Positions 1 to 7,068 of a DNA stretch of 15,798 nt are shown here, one piece after another. The notes beneath the pieces were generated by a model that was not told the origin of the DNA, made no database searches, and worked only from the letters and a program-made list of their open reading frames with translations. The stretch lies in assembly GCA_035764445.1 (NCBI GenBank), contig DASTZF010000193.1, forward strand, positions 1 through 15,798, written 5' to 3'. Source of the DNA: JAEUPI01 sp035764445. GTDB lineage: Bacteria; Pseudomonadota; Gammaproteobacteria; Burkholderiales; Burkholderiaceae_C. Positions within the stretch are counted from its first letter, which is position 1, and every line of letters begins with the position of its first letter. A program made the translations under genes and the position numbers.

Positions 1-658
1 GCTTGACCGCGTGCGTACGGTCGGCGGCGCCCATCACCTGCACCCCGGCCGCGGCCACCCCCATCACCACATCGGCCTGCGCCAGCTCGGCATGCAGGCG
101 CTCGCCGTCCGAGACCGCTGCCGCGGTGAGCGCGACACCGAACCGCTGCGCGGTCTCTTGCGCGACCTGCGCCACCGCGGCTTCGCGGCGGCCCGCCAGC
201 ACGGCGGCCGCACCGAGCTGCGCACACAGCACCCCGGCAATGCGGCCCACGGTGCCGGTGCCACCGAGCAGCAGCACCCGCTGCCCGCCCAAGCCAGTAC
301 CGCCGTCGCGCTGCAGGGCCGACTCCGTGCAGGCTACCAAGGCGGCCGCGGTGGTGTAGGCGCCGCTCGGATCGGCGAACACCGACACCACGAACGGCGG
401 CACCATGGCCTTGCGGGCCCGTTCGAGCATGTCGGCCGCCAGCACCACGTCGCGTCCACCGATGAAGATGCCGGTGCGCGCGGCACCCTTGGGGCCGCGC
501 GAGAAGATCGCGTCCTGCGTCAGGCCCGCGACCGCTTCGAGGCCGACGCCGTGGTACGGGGTGATCACCTGATACCCCGCATCGGCGGCCATGTTGACGT
601 CGAACGGGCTGATCTGGGCACCCGGGGTGAACATGTGCAGGACGTACGGGCGTTCCAT
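1..658 (-). CDS. mtdB: NAD(P)-dependent methylene-tetrahydromethanopterin dehydrogenase MtdB (partial, C-terminus beyond the left edge)
   Basis: MtdB oxidises methylene-H4MPT to methenyl-H4MPT with NAD(P)+ in the cytoplasm, an early step of formaldehyde oxidation. The reading frame stays open from the ATG at 656-658 to the window edge, giving about 219 residues of a protein usually near 290. The N-terminal half reads MERPYVLHMFTPGAQ followed by SPFDVNMAADAGY, GLTQDAIFSRGPKG and RTGIFIGG, which closely resembles MtdB of Methylobacterium as I remember it. A dinucleotide-binding loop, LLLGGTGTVGR, lies near residue 135. The stop of mptG is only 10 bases upstream, so it is probably the last visible gene of a folB-mptG-mtdB operon. 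MtdA and MtdC are the alternatives; the SPFDVNMA and AIFSRGPK segments favour MtdB. Confidence 0.93.
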   Translation of the reverse strand, partial: MERPYVLHMFTPGAQISPFDVNMAADAGYQVITPYHGVGLEAVAGLTQDAIFSRGPKGAARTGIFIGGRDVVLAADMLERARKAMVPPFVVSVFADPSGAYTTAAALVACTESALQRDGGTGLGGQRVLLLGGTGTVGRIAGVLCAQLGAAAVLAGRREAAVAQVAQETAQRFGVALTAAAVSDGERLHAELAQADVVMGVAAAGVQVMGAADRTHAVK

Positions 659-668
659 CGTGCATGCC

Positions 669-1748
669 TCAAATCGTGGCAACCGGGTCCTGTGCCTGCC
701 GCGACAGCGCAACGAACCGGGCGCCTTCGTCGCGCGCACGCACGATGCACACGCGCAGCGCCGGATCGACCGCCTGGTTGCGGCGTAATGTGGCCAGCGC
801 CGCCTCGGCTGCGCCCGATGACGAGAACACAGCAAAGCCGGTCGGGCCCCACGAGCTCTGCCCGATCGCCGCATCGTTGCCTAACGCTCCGATCAAGCGC
901 TCGACCGCGACGCTGGCGAATGCGCGGCCTCCCTGCGCCGGGGCGAAGTGCGCACCCAGGATCGCCTGCATGCGGGTGACGCCGGCGGCGAACGACTCGA
1001 AATCGCCGCACGCCGCGCCCGACAGCACGCGCATCAACACCTGGTGGCAGATCTCGGCAGCGGCGGCACGCGGCAGCGGCGCCAGCTCGCGCAGCGCGCG
1101 CTTCTCTTCGTCGCCGTTCAGGCCCTGCAGGCGCGGATCGAGCACCAGCAGCACGCGCCAGTACGGCGGCAGCGTCAGTCGCGAGAGCAGCGGCGCCAGC
1201 TTGCCGTTGGCGCCCGGCCCGCCATCGAGCAGCAAGCCCCCGCGGTCGAAGCCCGCGATGCCGATGCCCGAGCGCAGCCCACGGCCAGTGATCTTCGCCA
1301 GTTCAGCACTGCCGTAGGGCAGCGCGTGCAGCCGGCAAAACGCATGGCCGACCGCCAGAGCGAGCTGCGTGCCCGAACCGAGGCCGGCGTGTGGGGGCAA
1401 CAGACGCGTCAGGTGCAGTCGCAACGGTGCGTGGCGGCCACTGGCTTGGCGCAGTGCGGCCAAATGCCGCAATGCGGCGTACAGCTGCGCGTGCGAATCA
1501 GGTTCGGCCACGCTGGCTTCGTCGCGACGCGCGAGGCTCAACTCGACGACCGTCTCGAAGGCTTCGACCGTCAGGCCCAAGCTGCCGAAGCGCCGGCCCA
1601 GCGAGCCCGCCGGATCGAGAAAACCCAGGTGCAGCCGACCCGGCGCGTGCACGCGCCAGCCCGACGGCGCGCTGGCAACGGCCGTGTCGAGCAATGGGCG
1701 GGGATCAGCGTCGCGATGCATGACGAACGTCGGCGCGTCGGCCGCCAC
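669..1748 (-). CDS. mptG: beta-ribofuranosylaminobenzene 5'-phosphate (beta-RFAP) synthase
   Basis: Beta-RFAP synthase condenses 4-hydroxybenzoate or 4-aminobenzoate with phosphoribosyl pyrophosphate, releasing CO2 and pyrophosphate; it is the committed step of H4MPT biosynthesis. The 359-residue protein has the GHMP-kinase-like layout of the family: WRVHAPGRLHLGFLD near residues 31-45, the glycine-rich loop PPHAGLGSGTQLALAVG at 118-134, and RSGIGIAGFDRGGLLLDGG downstream. The start is uncertain. The frame opens with GTG at 1748, and the first ATG is codon 10 (1719-1721); neither has a clear Shine-Dalgarno sequence. With the GTG start the gene begins 29 bases after the folB stop. It sits between folB and mtdB on the same strand, so cofactor synthesis and cofactor use appear co-transcribed. 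Confidence 0.92.
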   Translation of the reverse strand: MAADAPTFVMHRDADPRPLLDTAVASAPSGWRVHAPGRLHLGFLDPAGSLGRRFGSLGLTVEAFETVVELSLARRDEASVAEPDSHAQLYAALRHLAALRQASGRHAPLRLHLTRLLPPHAGLGSGTQLALAVGHAFCRLHALPYGSAELAKITGRGLRSGIGIAGFDRGGLLLDGGPGANGKLAPLLSRLTLPPYWRVLLVLDPRLQGLNGDEEKRALRELAPLPRAAAAEICHQVLMRVLSGAACGDFESFAAGVTRMQAILGAHFAPAQGGRAFASVAVERLIGALGNDAAIGQSSWGPTGFAVFSSSGAAEAALATLRRNQAVDPALRVCIVRARDEGARFVALSRQAQDPVATI

Positions 1749-1777
1749 TGCACGTTGCAGGCGCGGCGCTCACCATG

Positions 1778-2281
1778 TCAGCGGTCCTCCGGCACCATGC
1801 CTGCGCCGATGACATGCAGCACGGCGGCGCCGCGCTGCGCGGCGTCGGCCGGCGGCGTGCGATGGCGCTCTATCAGGACGCCCACCGCCTGCACGTCGTC
1901 GAACTTGCGCGGCTTGGCCAGACGCACGCGAACCCACAGCGCCCGAAACTCGTACAAGACGACGTTGGCGATCTGTTCGGCCAAGGCCTCGAGCAACTGA
2001 ACACGATGCTCGGCCATCAGTCGCAGGATGCGCTCACGCAGTTGCGCGTAGTCGAGCGTGTCAGCGATGCGATCGGTGTCGCAGGCCAGCGACCGAGGGA
2101 CGCCGGCGCTCAGGTCCAGCACCACGGGCTGGGGCACGCGCAACTCGTTGTCGTAGATGCCGATCACCGTGTGGGCGGTCAGGCCCTCGATGAAGATCTG
2201 ATCCAGCGCCGCGCCGGCCACCGCCGGTTCGCGCGACAGGTCGCTCACGGTGCCGGCCAGCGGCTGACGGATCGCACTCAT
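1778..2281 (-). CDS. folB: dihydroneopterin aldolase family protein (FolB-like, H4MPT branch)
   Basis: FolB cleaves 7,8-dihydroneopterin to 6-hydroxymethyl-dihydropterin and glycolaldehyde, giving the pterin half of folate or H4MPT. The 167-residue protein shows the family core: GLTAHTVIGIYDNELRVPQPVVLDL from about residue 33 (conserved Tyr43 and Glu46), TLDYAQLRERI near 75-85, LLEALAEQIANVVL near 96-109, and AKP at 122-124, which carries the lysine usually placed in the active site. It is about 40 residues longer than most FolB proteins, with roughly 25 extra at the N-terminus. The ATG at 2279-2281 has a good ribosome site (GAGGGA, 5 bases upstream). Position beside mptG and mtdB suggests it serves H4MPT rather than folate synthesis, but sequence alone cannot settle that. 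Confidence 0.9.
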   Translation of the reverse strand: MSAIRQPLAGTVSDLSREPAVAGAALDQIFIEGLTAHTVIGIYDNELRVPQPVVLDLSAGVPRSLACDTDRIADTLDYAQLRERILRLMAEHRVQLLEALAEQIANVVLYEFRALWVRVRLAKPRKFDDVQAVGVLIERHRTPPADAAQRGAAVLHVIGAGMVPEDR

Positions 2282-2309
2282 TCAATCCCTCGATCGAAGA
2301 TCATTGAAT
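2280..2309 (-). promoter_or_regulatory. inverted repeat spanning the folB start codon and ribosome site
   Basis: ATTCAAT and ATTGAAT form perfect 7-base arms (2280-2286 and 2303-2309) around a 16-base spacer. In the folB transcript the downstream arm contains the first two bases of the AUG and the GAGGGA ribosome site lies in the loop. The spacer also holds the self-complementary TCGATCGA (2290-2297). It could be an mRNA hairpin limiting folB translation or a protein-binding operator. The symmetry is seen; the function is inferred. Confidence 0.35.
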
Positions 2310-2481
2310 CAAATGGGACCAGCGAGCAAATTGCGGACCACCGGGCGATCGGCAAGGCCATGGTAAACCCGCAAGCAAGCCATTACGCTGGCTTCAGGTT
2401 CACGACGGCGCCACAATCGACGGCTCCGACCCCAGGCCGAGATGCGATGACGCGCCGGCGAAATCCCACAGGAGACGTGGC
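2282..2481. promoter_or_regulatory. divergent control region between folB and the sigma-54 activator gene
   Basis: This 200-base gap is the longest non-coding stretch in the window and includes an AT-richer patch (about 2281-2335) that stands out from the GC-rich background. It holds the candidate sigma-54 promoter and the folB leader repeat. A 10-base direct repeat with one mismatch, CGACGGCGCC (2403-2412) and CGACGGCTCC (2418-2427), lies about 90-113 bases upstream of the predicted folB transcription start, the usual distance for an enhancer site of a sigma-54 activator. That role is speculative. No convincing sigma-70 promoter for the activator gene was seen. Confidence 0.5.
2325..2340 (-). 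promoter_or_regulatory. candidate sigma-54 (-24/-12) promoter of the folB-mptG-mtdB operon
   Basis: Read on the minus strand, the sequence is TGGTCCGCAATTTGCT. Against the sigma-54 consensus TGGCACG-N4-TTGCW it matches 10 of 12 defined positions. The invariant GG and GC are present with exactly 10 bases between them. The predicted transcription start is near 2314, giving a leader of about 33 bases before the folB ATG, with its ribosome site in place. The neighbouring divergent gene encodes a sigma-54 activator, which strengthens the call. Confidence 0.6.
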
Positions 2482-4461
2482 ATGGGCGCGATTGTTCACG
2501 ACGCGGCGCAACACGCGCGGCGCATCCTGAGCGCCGTCAATCAAGGTGCGCGCGACGTCACCCGCGAGTTGGTTGCGCATTCCTGGGCGCGCTGCCTGAA
2601 CGAGTACCGGCTCGATCCCACCAAGCCGCGCCGCCCGCCCGTGCTCAGCCATGCGGAGTTGGCTGCGCATCACGACCGCGTGGCCGACGTGATCGACTGC
2701 GCGCGCTACGAGATGACCACGCTGTTCCAGCAACTCGGGGAACCGGAGTCGGCCGTGGTGCTGACCGACACCGACGGCGTGATCCTGCACATGGTGACCT
2801 CGCCCGAGTTCGAGCGCGGCGTGTTGCCGTTGGGGCTGCGCGTGGGCGCGGTGTGGAGCGAAGCCGAAGCCGGCACCAACGGCATGGGCACCTGCCTGGT
2901 GGCCGCCAGCCCGGTGGCCGTGCGCCTGGATGAGCACTTCTTTGCCGACTACACCTCGCTCACCTGCTCGGCAGTGCCGGTGCACGATCCGCTGGGCAAC
3001 ATCACCGCCGTGCTCGACGTGAGCAGCCGGTCGACCATGTCGCAGCAGCATCTGCTGGTGCTGCTGGGGATGACGGCTCGGATGATCGAAAACCGTCTCA
3101 TCGACGTCCGCTATCCGCATGCTCACCCGATTCACTTTCACAGCCGCCCCGAGTTCGTCTACACGCTGCACGAAGGCAAGCTGATCGTCGACGGCGACAG
3201 CCGCGTGCTGGCGGCCAACCACAGCGCGTTGTTCCAGCTGGGCGTGGACTCGGTGCGCGAAATCCGCGAGCGCCGGCTCGACCAGATCTTCCAGACCACG
3301 CTCGATGGGATTCTCGAGCGCAGCCAGCGCGCGTCATACCACCCGGTGGTCACCTATCGCGCCAACGCGGCGCACCGCTTCTTCGCGGTGGCGCGATTGC
3401 CGGCGCACGACGAAGCCGCCAGCGCGCGGCTGCGCGATGCGGTCGGGCGCTCGCCGCGCGCCGTTGCGTCGGACCCACCCGCAGCGGCCAGCGCGGTCAG
3501 CCAGGTCGCCGCGCCGATCTTCGTCGACCCCCAGCTGCGCAACCTGCTGGAGACCGCGTGTCGGGTGATCGCGCACGGCACGCCGCTGTTGCTGCACGGT
3601 GAAACCGGCGCCGGCAAGGAGATCTTTGCGCGCGCCGTTCACGAGGGCAGCCCACGCGCGCGCGGGCCCTTCGTGGCGATCAACTGTGCGAGCCTGCCCG
3701 AGAGCCTGATCGAAGCGGAGTTGTTCGGCTACCGCGCCGGCGCCTTCACCGGTGCCGAGCGGCGCGGCCGCCTGGGCAAGATCGCTCAGGCGAACGGCGG
3801 CACATTGTTCCTCGACGAAATCGGCGACATGCCGCTCGGCCTGCAGGCGCGCCTGCTGCGTGTGCTTGATGAGCGCACCGTGACGCCGCTGGGCACCGAT
3901 GAGCCACAAAGCGTCGAGTTCCAATTGATCAGCGCCACGCACCGCCAGCTGGCGCGGTTGGTGTCCGACGGCGAATTCCGCGAGGATCTGTACTACCGGC
4001 TGGCCGGCATCGAGATGGCCGTGCCGGCACTGCGCGATCGGCTCGATCGCGCAGACCTGATCCGTGCCGTGCTCGCCGAGGAGGACGGCGGTGAGCTGCC
4101 GATCGATCCAGCCGCCTGGGACCTGTTGATGCAACATCCGTGGCCGGGCAACGTGCGCCAGCTGCGGCACGTGCTGCGCACGGCGGTGGCGCTGGCCAAC
4201 AGCGGTGTCGTGACGCTCGAGCAGTTGCCGTCGTTGCGCAGCGCATCGCCGCCGGCCACGCGCGAGCCTGCGGCCGCTGTGCCAGCAGCCGACGGGCCTG
4301 CCTTGTCGTCCGAGCAGATGCAGGAGCGCCAGACACTGCTCGACCTGCTGGAGAAGCAGCGCTGGAACGTCAGTCATGTCGCCAAAGATCTGCAGGTCAG
4401 TCGCAACACTCTGTACCGCAGGATGCACAAACTGCGCATTCCGGTGACGCAGGGCAGCTGA
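2482..4461 (+). CDS. sigma-54-dependent transcriptional activator, AcoR-like (GAF-PAS-AAA+-Fis HTH)
   Basis: This is a bacterial enhancer-binding protein of 659 residues that should activate RNA polymerase carrying sigma-54. The N-terminus has the AcoR-type signature SWARCLNEYRLDP followed by a GAF-like sensor (about 70-200) and a PAS-like segment (about 225-305, with the text GDSRVLAANHSALFQLG). The central AAA+ domain (about 345-575) has Walker A GETGAGKE (373-380), the sigma-54-contacting GAFTGA loop (420-425) and Walker B GGTLFLDE (439-446), all intact. A Fis-type helix-turn-helix ends the protein (about 628-651, WNVSHVAKDLQVSRNTLYRR). There is no phosphate-receiver domain, so it probably senses a small ligand. 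The ATG has a strong ribosome site, AGGAGA. Gene context suggests it controls the surrounding C1 genes; the ligand is unknown. Confidence 0.93.
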   Translation: MGAIVHDAAQHARRILSAVNQGARDVTRELVAHSWARCLNEYRLDPTKPRRPPVLSHAELAAHHDRVADVIDCARYEMTTLFQQLGEPESAVVLTDTDGVILHMVTSPEFERGVLPLGLRVGAVWSEAEAGTNGMGTCLVAASPVAVRLDEHFFADYTSLTCSAVPVHDPLGNITAVLDVSSRSTMSQQHLLVLLGMTARMIENRLIDVRYPHAHPIHFHSRPEFVYTLHEGKLIVDGDSRVLAANHSALFQLGVDSVREIRERRLDQIFQTTLDGILERSQRASYHPVVTYRANAAHRFFAVARLPAHDEAASARLRDAVGRSPRAVASDPPAAASAVSQVAAPIFVDPQLRNLLETACRVIAHGTPLLLHGETGAGKEIFARAVHEGSPRARGPFVAINCASLPESLIEAELFGYRAGAFTGAERRGRLGKIAQANGGTLFLDEIGDMPLGLQARLLRVLDERTVTPLGTDEPQSVEFQLISATHRQLARLVSDGEFREDLYYRLAGIEMAVPALRDRLDRADLIRAVLAEEDGGELPIDPAAWDLLMQHPWPGNVRQLRHVLRTAVALANSGVVTLEQLPSLRSASPPATREPAAAVPAADGPALSSEQMQERQTLLDLLEKQRWNVSHVAKDLQVSRNTLYRRMHKLRIPVTQGS

Positions 4462-4482
4462 GCCTGCACTGCTGAACCCACG

Positions 4483-5052
4483 ATGACCGCCGTTGCGGGT
4501 CGACGTTTCGCCTGGGCCATCACCGGGTCGGGTCACTACCTCGAAGAAGCCTTGGCGATCGCGGCGCGACTGCCCGACGTCGATCTGTACCTGTCAGCGG
4601 CAGCCGAAGAAGTGCTGCCGATGTACGGCCATCCGATCGATACGCTGAAAGCGCGCTATCGCGTGTTCCGCGATCGCACCGCGAGCGCGGTGCCGGTGGG
4701 CACGCTGTACGCGGAGCACTATCACACGCTGGTGATCGCCCCGGCCACCAGCAACACGGTGGTCAAATGCGCCTTGGGCATCAGCGACACGTTGCCCACC
4801 AACATGTTCGCGCAGGCCGGCAAGCTGGGCATCCCGAGTCTGGTGTTCGCCTGCGACACCGAGCCACTGGTGGTGACCAAAGCGCCGCACGACTGGGTCA
4901 CGCTGCGGCCACGGCGCCTCGAACTGGACAACGTCGAGCGGCTGCGCGAGATCGAACATTGCGTGGTGCTGCGCTCGCCCGACGAGCTCGAGGCCGCGCT
5001 GGCCGCGCGCCTGAACGAGTTGGCGCTGGCATGGAACACATCGTCTTCCTGA
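4483..5052 (+). CDS. dmrB: dihydromethanopterin reductase, archaeal-type flavoprotein DmrB
   Basis: DmrB reduces 7,8-dihydromethanopterin to H4MPT, the last reduction in cofactor synthesis, and uses FMN. The 189-residue protein belongs to the flavoprotein fold shared with phosphopantothenoylcysteine decarboxylase and UbiX: WAITGSGHYLEE (11-22) at the first loop, then IAPATSNTVVKCALGISDTL (about 85-104) and TNMFAQAGK, the flavin-contact region. A structure of this type is known from Burkholderia xenovorans DmrB. The gene lies among H4MPT genes, 21 bases after the activator gene, and overlaps the next gene by 22 bases, suggesting translational coupling. No clear Shine-Dalgarno sequence precedes the ATG. 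It differs from the DHFR-like DmrA of Methylobacterium, which does the same reaction. Confidence 0.85.
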   Translation: MTAVAGRRFAWAITGSGHYLEEALAIAARLPDVDLYLSAAAEEVLPMYGHPIDTLKARYRVFRDRTASAVPVGTLYAEHYHTLVIAPATSNTVVKCALGISDTLPTNMFAQAGKLGIPSLVFACDTEPLVVTKAPHDWVTLRPRRLELDNVERLREIEHCVVLRSPDELEAALAARLNELALAWNTSSS

Positions 5053-6473
5053 CCGGCCGCCTCGCCGAGCCGGCGTTGCGGCGCGTGCTCGAACAGCTGG
5101 TGGCCGACGCCGGCGATGCGCCGCCGTTCAGTTACGAGGTGCGCGAGATCGGCCTGCAGGTGGCCGCGTTGATGACCGCCGACATGATCGCCCGCCGCGT
5201 CGAGGCGCCGGTGGCGGCCGACCGCATCCTCGTGCCCGGCCGCTGCCGCGGTGACCTCGACGCGCTGACCGCGCGCTACGGCATTCCCGTTGAACGCGGA
5301 CCGGAAGAGCTGAAGGACCTGCCGCGGCACTTCAACCGCGCCGCGCGCAACGTCTCGCTGGACGATTACGAGGTGACGATCTTCGCCGAGATCGTCGACG
5401 CACCCCGGCTGCAGCTCGACGAGATCGTCGCGCGCGCCAAGCACCTGGTGGCCGAGGGCGCCGACGTGATCGACCTCGGTTGTTTGCCCGAAACCCCGTT
5501 CGCATTGCTCGCCGAGGCCGTGCGCGCGCTCAAGAGCGAAGGCCTCGCGGTCAGCGTCGATTCGCAGAACGACGACGAGCTGTTGCGCGGCGGGCGGGCG
5601 GGCGCCGACTACCTGCTCAGCCTGTCGCTCGACAATCTCTGGATCGCCGATCAGGCGGCGGCCACGCCGGTGTTGATCGGGCGCACGCCGCAGGACGAGA
5701 CCTCGCTGTGGGCCGCCATCGAGGCGATGACGGCGAAGGGGCGTGCCTTCCTGGCCGACTCGATCCTCGACCCCATCCCGTTCGGGCTGCTGGCATCGTT
5801 GCAGCGCTACAAGCGACTTCGCGAGCGCTTTGCAAGCGCACCGATCATGATGGGGGTCGGCAACCTGACCGAACTGACCGATGCCGACACCAGCGGCATC
5901 AACGCCGTGATGCTGGGCATCGCTGCCGAGCTTCGCGCCCGCGCGATCCTCACCACTCAGGTGAGCTCACACGCGCGCCGCGCAGTGCGCGAGGCCGATT
6001 GGGCACGGCGCATCATGCACGCCGCGGCCACACTGAAGATGCTGCCCAAAGGCTTGTCCGACGCCTTGCTCACGGTGCACGCCAAGCATCCCTTTCCCGA
6101 CACGCCGCAGGAGATCGCGGCCGTGGCCAGCCAGGTGCGCGATCCCAGCTTCCGCGTGCAGGTGTCGGCGCAGGGGCTTCACGTCTACAACCGCGACGGG
6201 CTGCGCCTCGCCGAAGATCCGTTCGCGTTGTGGCCGCAACTGGGCCTGGAAGGCGACGCCGCCCATGCGTTTTACATGGGCGTGGAACTTGCACGCGCGC
6301 AGATCGCGTGGCAACTGGGCAAGCGTTACGTGCAGGATCAGCCGCTCGACTGGGGCTGCGCGGCGGACGCGGCCGCCGCGAATCTGCTGGAGCAAGCGGC
6401 ACCCGGCACCACGCTGAGCCATCGCGCGGCCACAGCACCCGCCGAGCGTGCTCCGACAGACGACGCTGATTGA
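5031..6473 (+). CDS. dihydropteroate synthase-like protein of the H4MPT gene cluster
   Basis: The 480-residue protein belongs to the archaeal/methylotroph group of dihydropteroate synthase-related proteins. An N-terminal domain (about 1-130, MEHIVFLTGRLAEPALRRVL onward) precedes a pterin-binding TIM-barrel region (about 130-370) with GADVIDLG (143-150), VSVDSQNDDELLRGG and GADYLLSLS. A C-terminal extension (about 380-480) follows. A plausible job is joining the pterin unit to beta-RFAP, the H4MPT counterpart of dihydropteroate synthesis, but this is inference from fold and context. I chose the ATG at 5031 because it begins the family's N-terminus; it lies inside the end of dmrB. An upstream extension of the frame to 4767 overlaps dmrB and was rejected. 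Confidence 0.85.
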   Translation: MEHIVFLTGRLAEPALRRVLEQLVADAGDAPPFSYEVREIGLQVAALMTADMIARRVEAPVAADRILVPGRCRGDLDALTARYGIPVERGPEELKDLPRHFNRAARNVSLDDYEVTIFAEIVDAPRLQLDEIVARAKHLVAEGADVIDLGCLPETPFALLAEAVRALKSEGLAVSVDSQNDDELLRGGRAGADYLLSLSLDNLWIADQAAATPVLIGRTPQDETSLWAAIEAMTAKGRAFLADSILDPIPFGLLASLQRYKRLRERFASAPIMMGVGNLTELTDADTSGINAVMLGIAAELRARAILTTQVSSHARRAVREADWARRIMHAAATLKMLPKGLSDALLTVHAKHPFPDTPQEIAAVASQVRDPSFRVQVSAQGLHVYNRDGLRLAEDPFALWPQLGLEGDAAHAFYMGVELARAQIAWQLGKRYVQDQPLDWGCAADAAAANLLEQAAPGTTLSHRAATAPAERAPTDDAD

Positions 6474-6480
6474 CGATCCG

Positions 6481-7068
6481 ATGGCCGAGCTGATCTACGA
6501 AGCCGTGATCACCACCTGCTCGCCGACGCGCGAGGCGCACGTGGCGCCGATGGGCGTGCGCTACGCCGACGGCGATGCGGGCGACGTGGTGCTGATGCCG
6601 TTCAAACCGTCGACCACGCTGCGCAACATCGAGTCGACCGGACATGCGGTGCTCAACTTCGTGACCGACGTGCGTGTATTTGCCGGCTGCGTGACCGGTC
6701 GGCGCCACTGGCCCACCGTGCCGGTCGCTGAGGCCGCCGGCGTGAGGCTGGCGTGCGCGCTCGGCCATGTGGCGCTGGCGCTGATCGAGCTGCGCGACCA
6801 CGAGCAACGCCCGGTGCTGCGCCTCAAGCGACTGCACGAGGCCCAGCACGCACCGTTCATCGGCTTCAACCGGGCGCAGGCCGCGGTGGTCGAAGGCGCC
6901 GTGCTGGTGAGCCGGCTGCACCTGCTACCGATCGAGAAGATCGACACCGAGATGCGCTACCTGCAGATCGCGATCGACAAGACCGCAGGCCCGGTGGAGC
7001 TCGAGGCCTGGGACTGGCTGCAGCAGGCGATCGCGAGCCATCGGCAAACCGTGAGAGGCACCACGTGA
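6481..7068 (+). CDS. DUF447 family protein, probable flavin-binding split barrel, H4MPT cluster
   Basis: The 195-residue product starts MAELIYEAVITTCSPTREAHVAPMG, the typical opening of the DUF447 family found in methanogens and H4MPT-using bacteria. A GTG at 6448 in the same frame would add 11 residues and overlap the previous gene by 26 bases; the ATG at 6481 is preferred because the family opens at ELIYE. The N-terminal half resembles FMN-binding split-barrel proteins (DVVLMPFKPSTTLRN, then HAVLNFVTDV); the C-terminal half has LKRLHEAQHAPFIGFNRAQA and ends in a helical stretch. No catalytic role is established to my knowledge. Its stop overlaps the mfnB start by one base (TGATG), so it is co-transcribed with cofactor-synthesis genes. 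It may act in methylofuran or H4MPT synthesis. Confidence 0.8.
   Translation: MAELIYEAVITTCSPTREAHVAPMGVRYADGDAGDVVLMPFKPSTTLRNIESTGHAVLNFVTDVRVFAGCVTGRRHWPTVPVAEAAGVRLACALGHVALALIELRDHEQRPVLRLKRLHEAQHAPFIGFNRAQAAVVEGAVLVSRLHLLPIEKIDTEMRYLQIAIDKTAGPVELEAWDWLQQAIASHRQTVRGTT

Noticed and set aside
11..2000. Long plus-strand open frames (11-979 and 948-2000)
   Set aside because: They are antisense to mtdB, mptG and folB, which have clear family motifs on the minus strand.
3334..4536. 400-codon open frame on the minus strand
   Set aside because: It is antisense to the sigma-54 activator, whose motifs are unmistakable. The product is low-complexity and rich in Arg, Ala and Gln, typical of GC-rich shadow frames.
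4483..5052. Annotation as UbiX or phosphopantothenoylcysteine decarboxylase
   Set aside because: The fold is shared, but the H4MPT context and the archaeal flavoprotein-like sequence favour DmrB.
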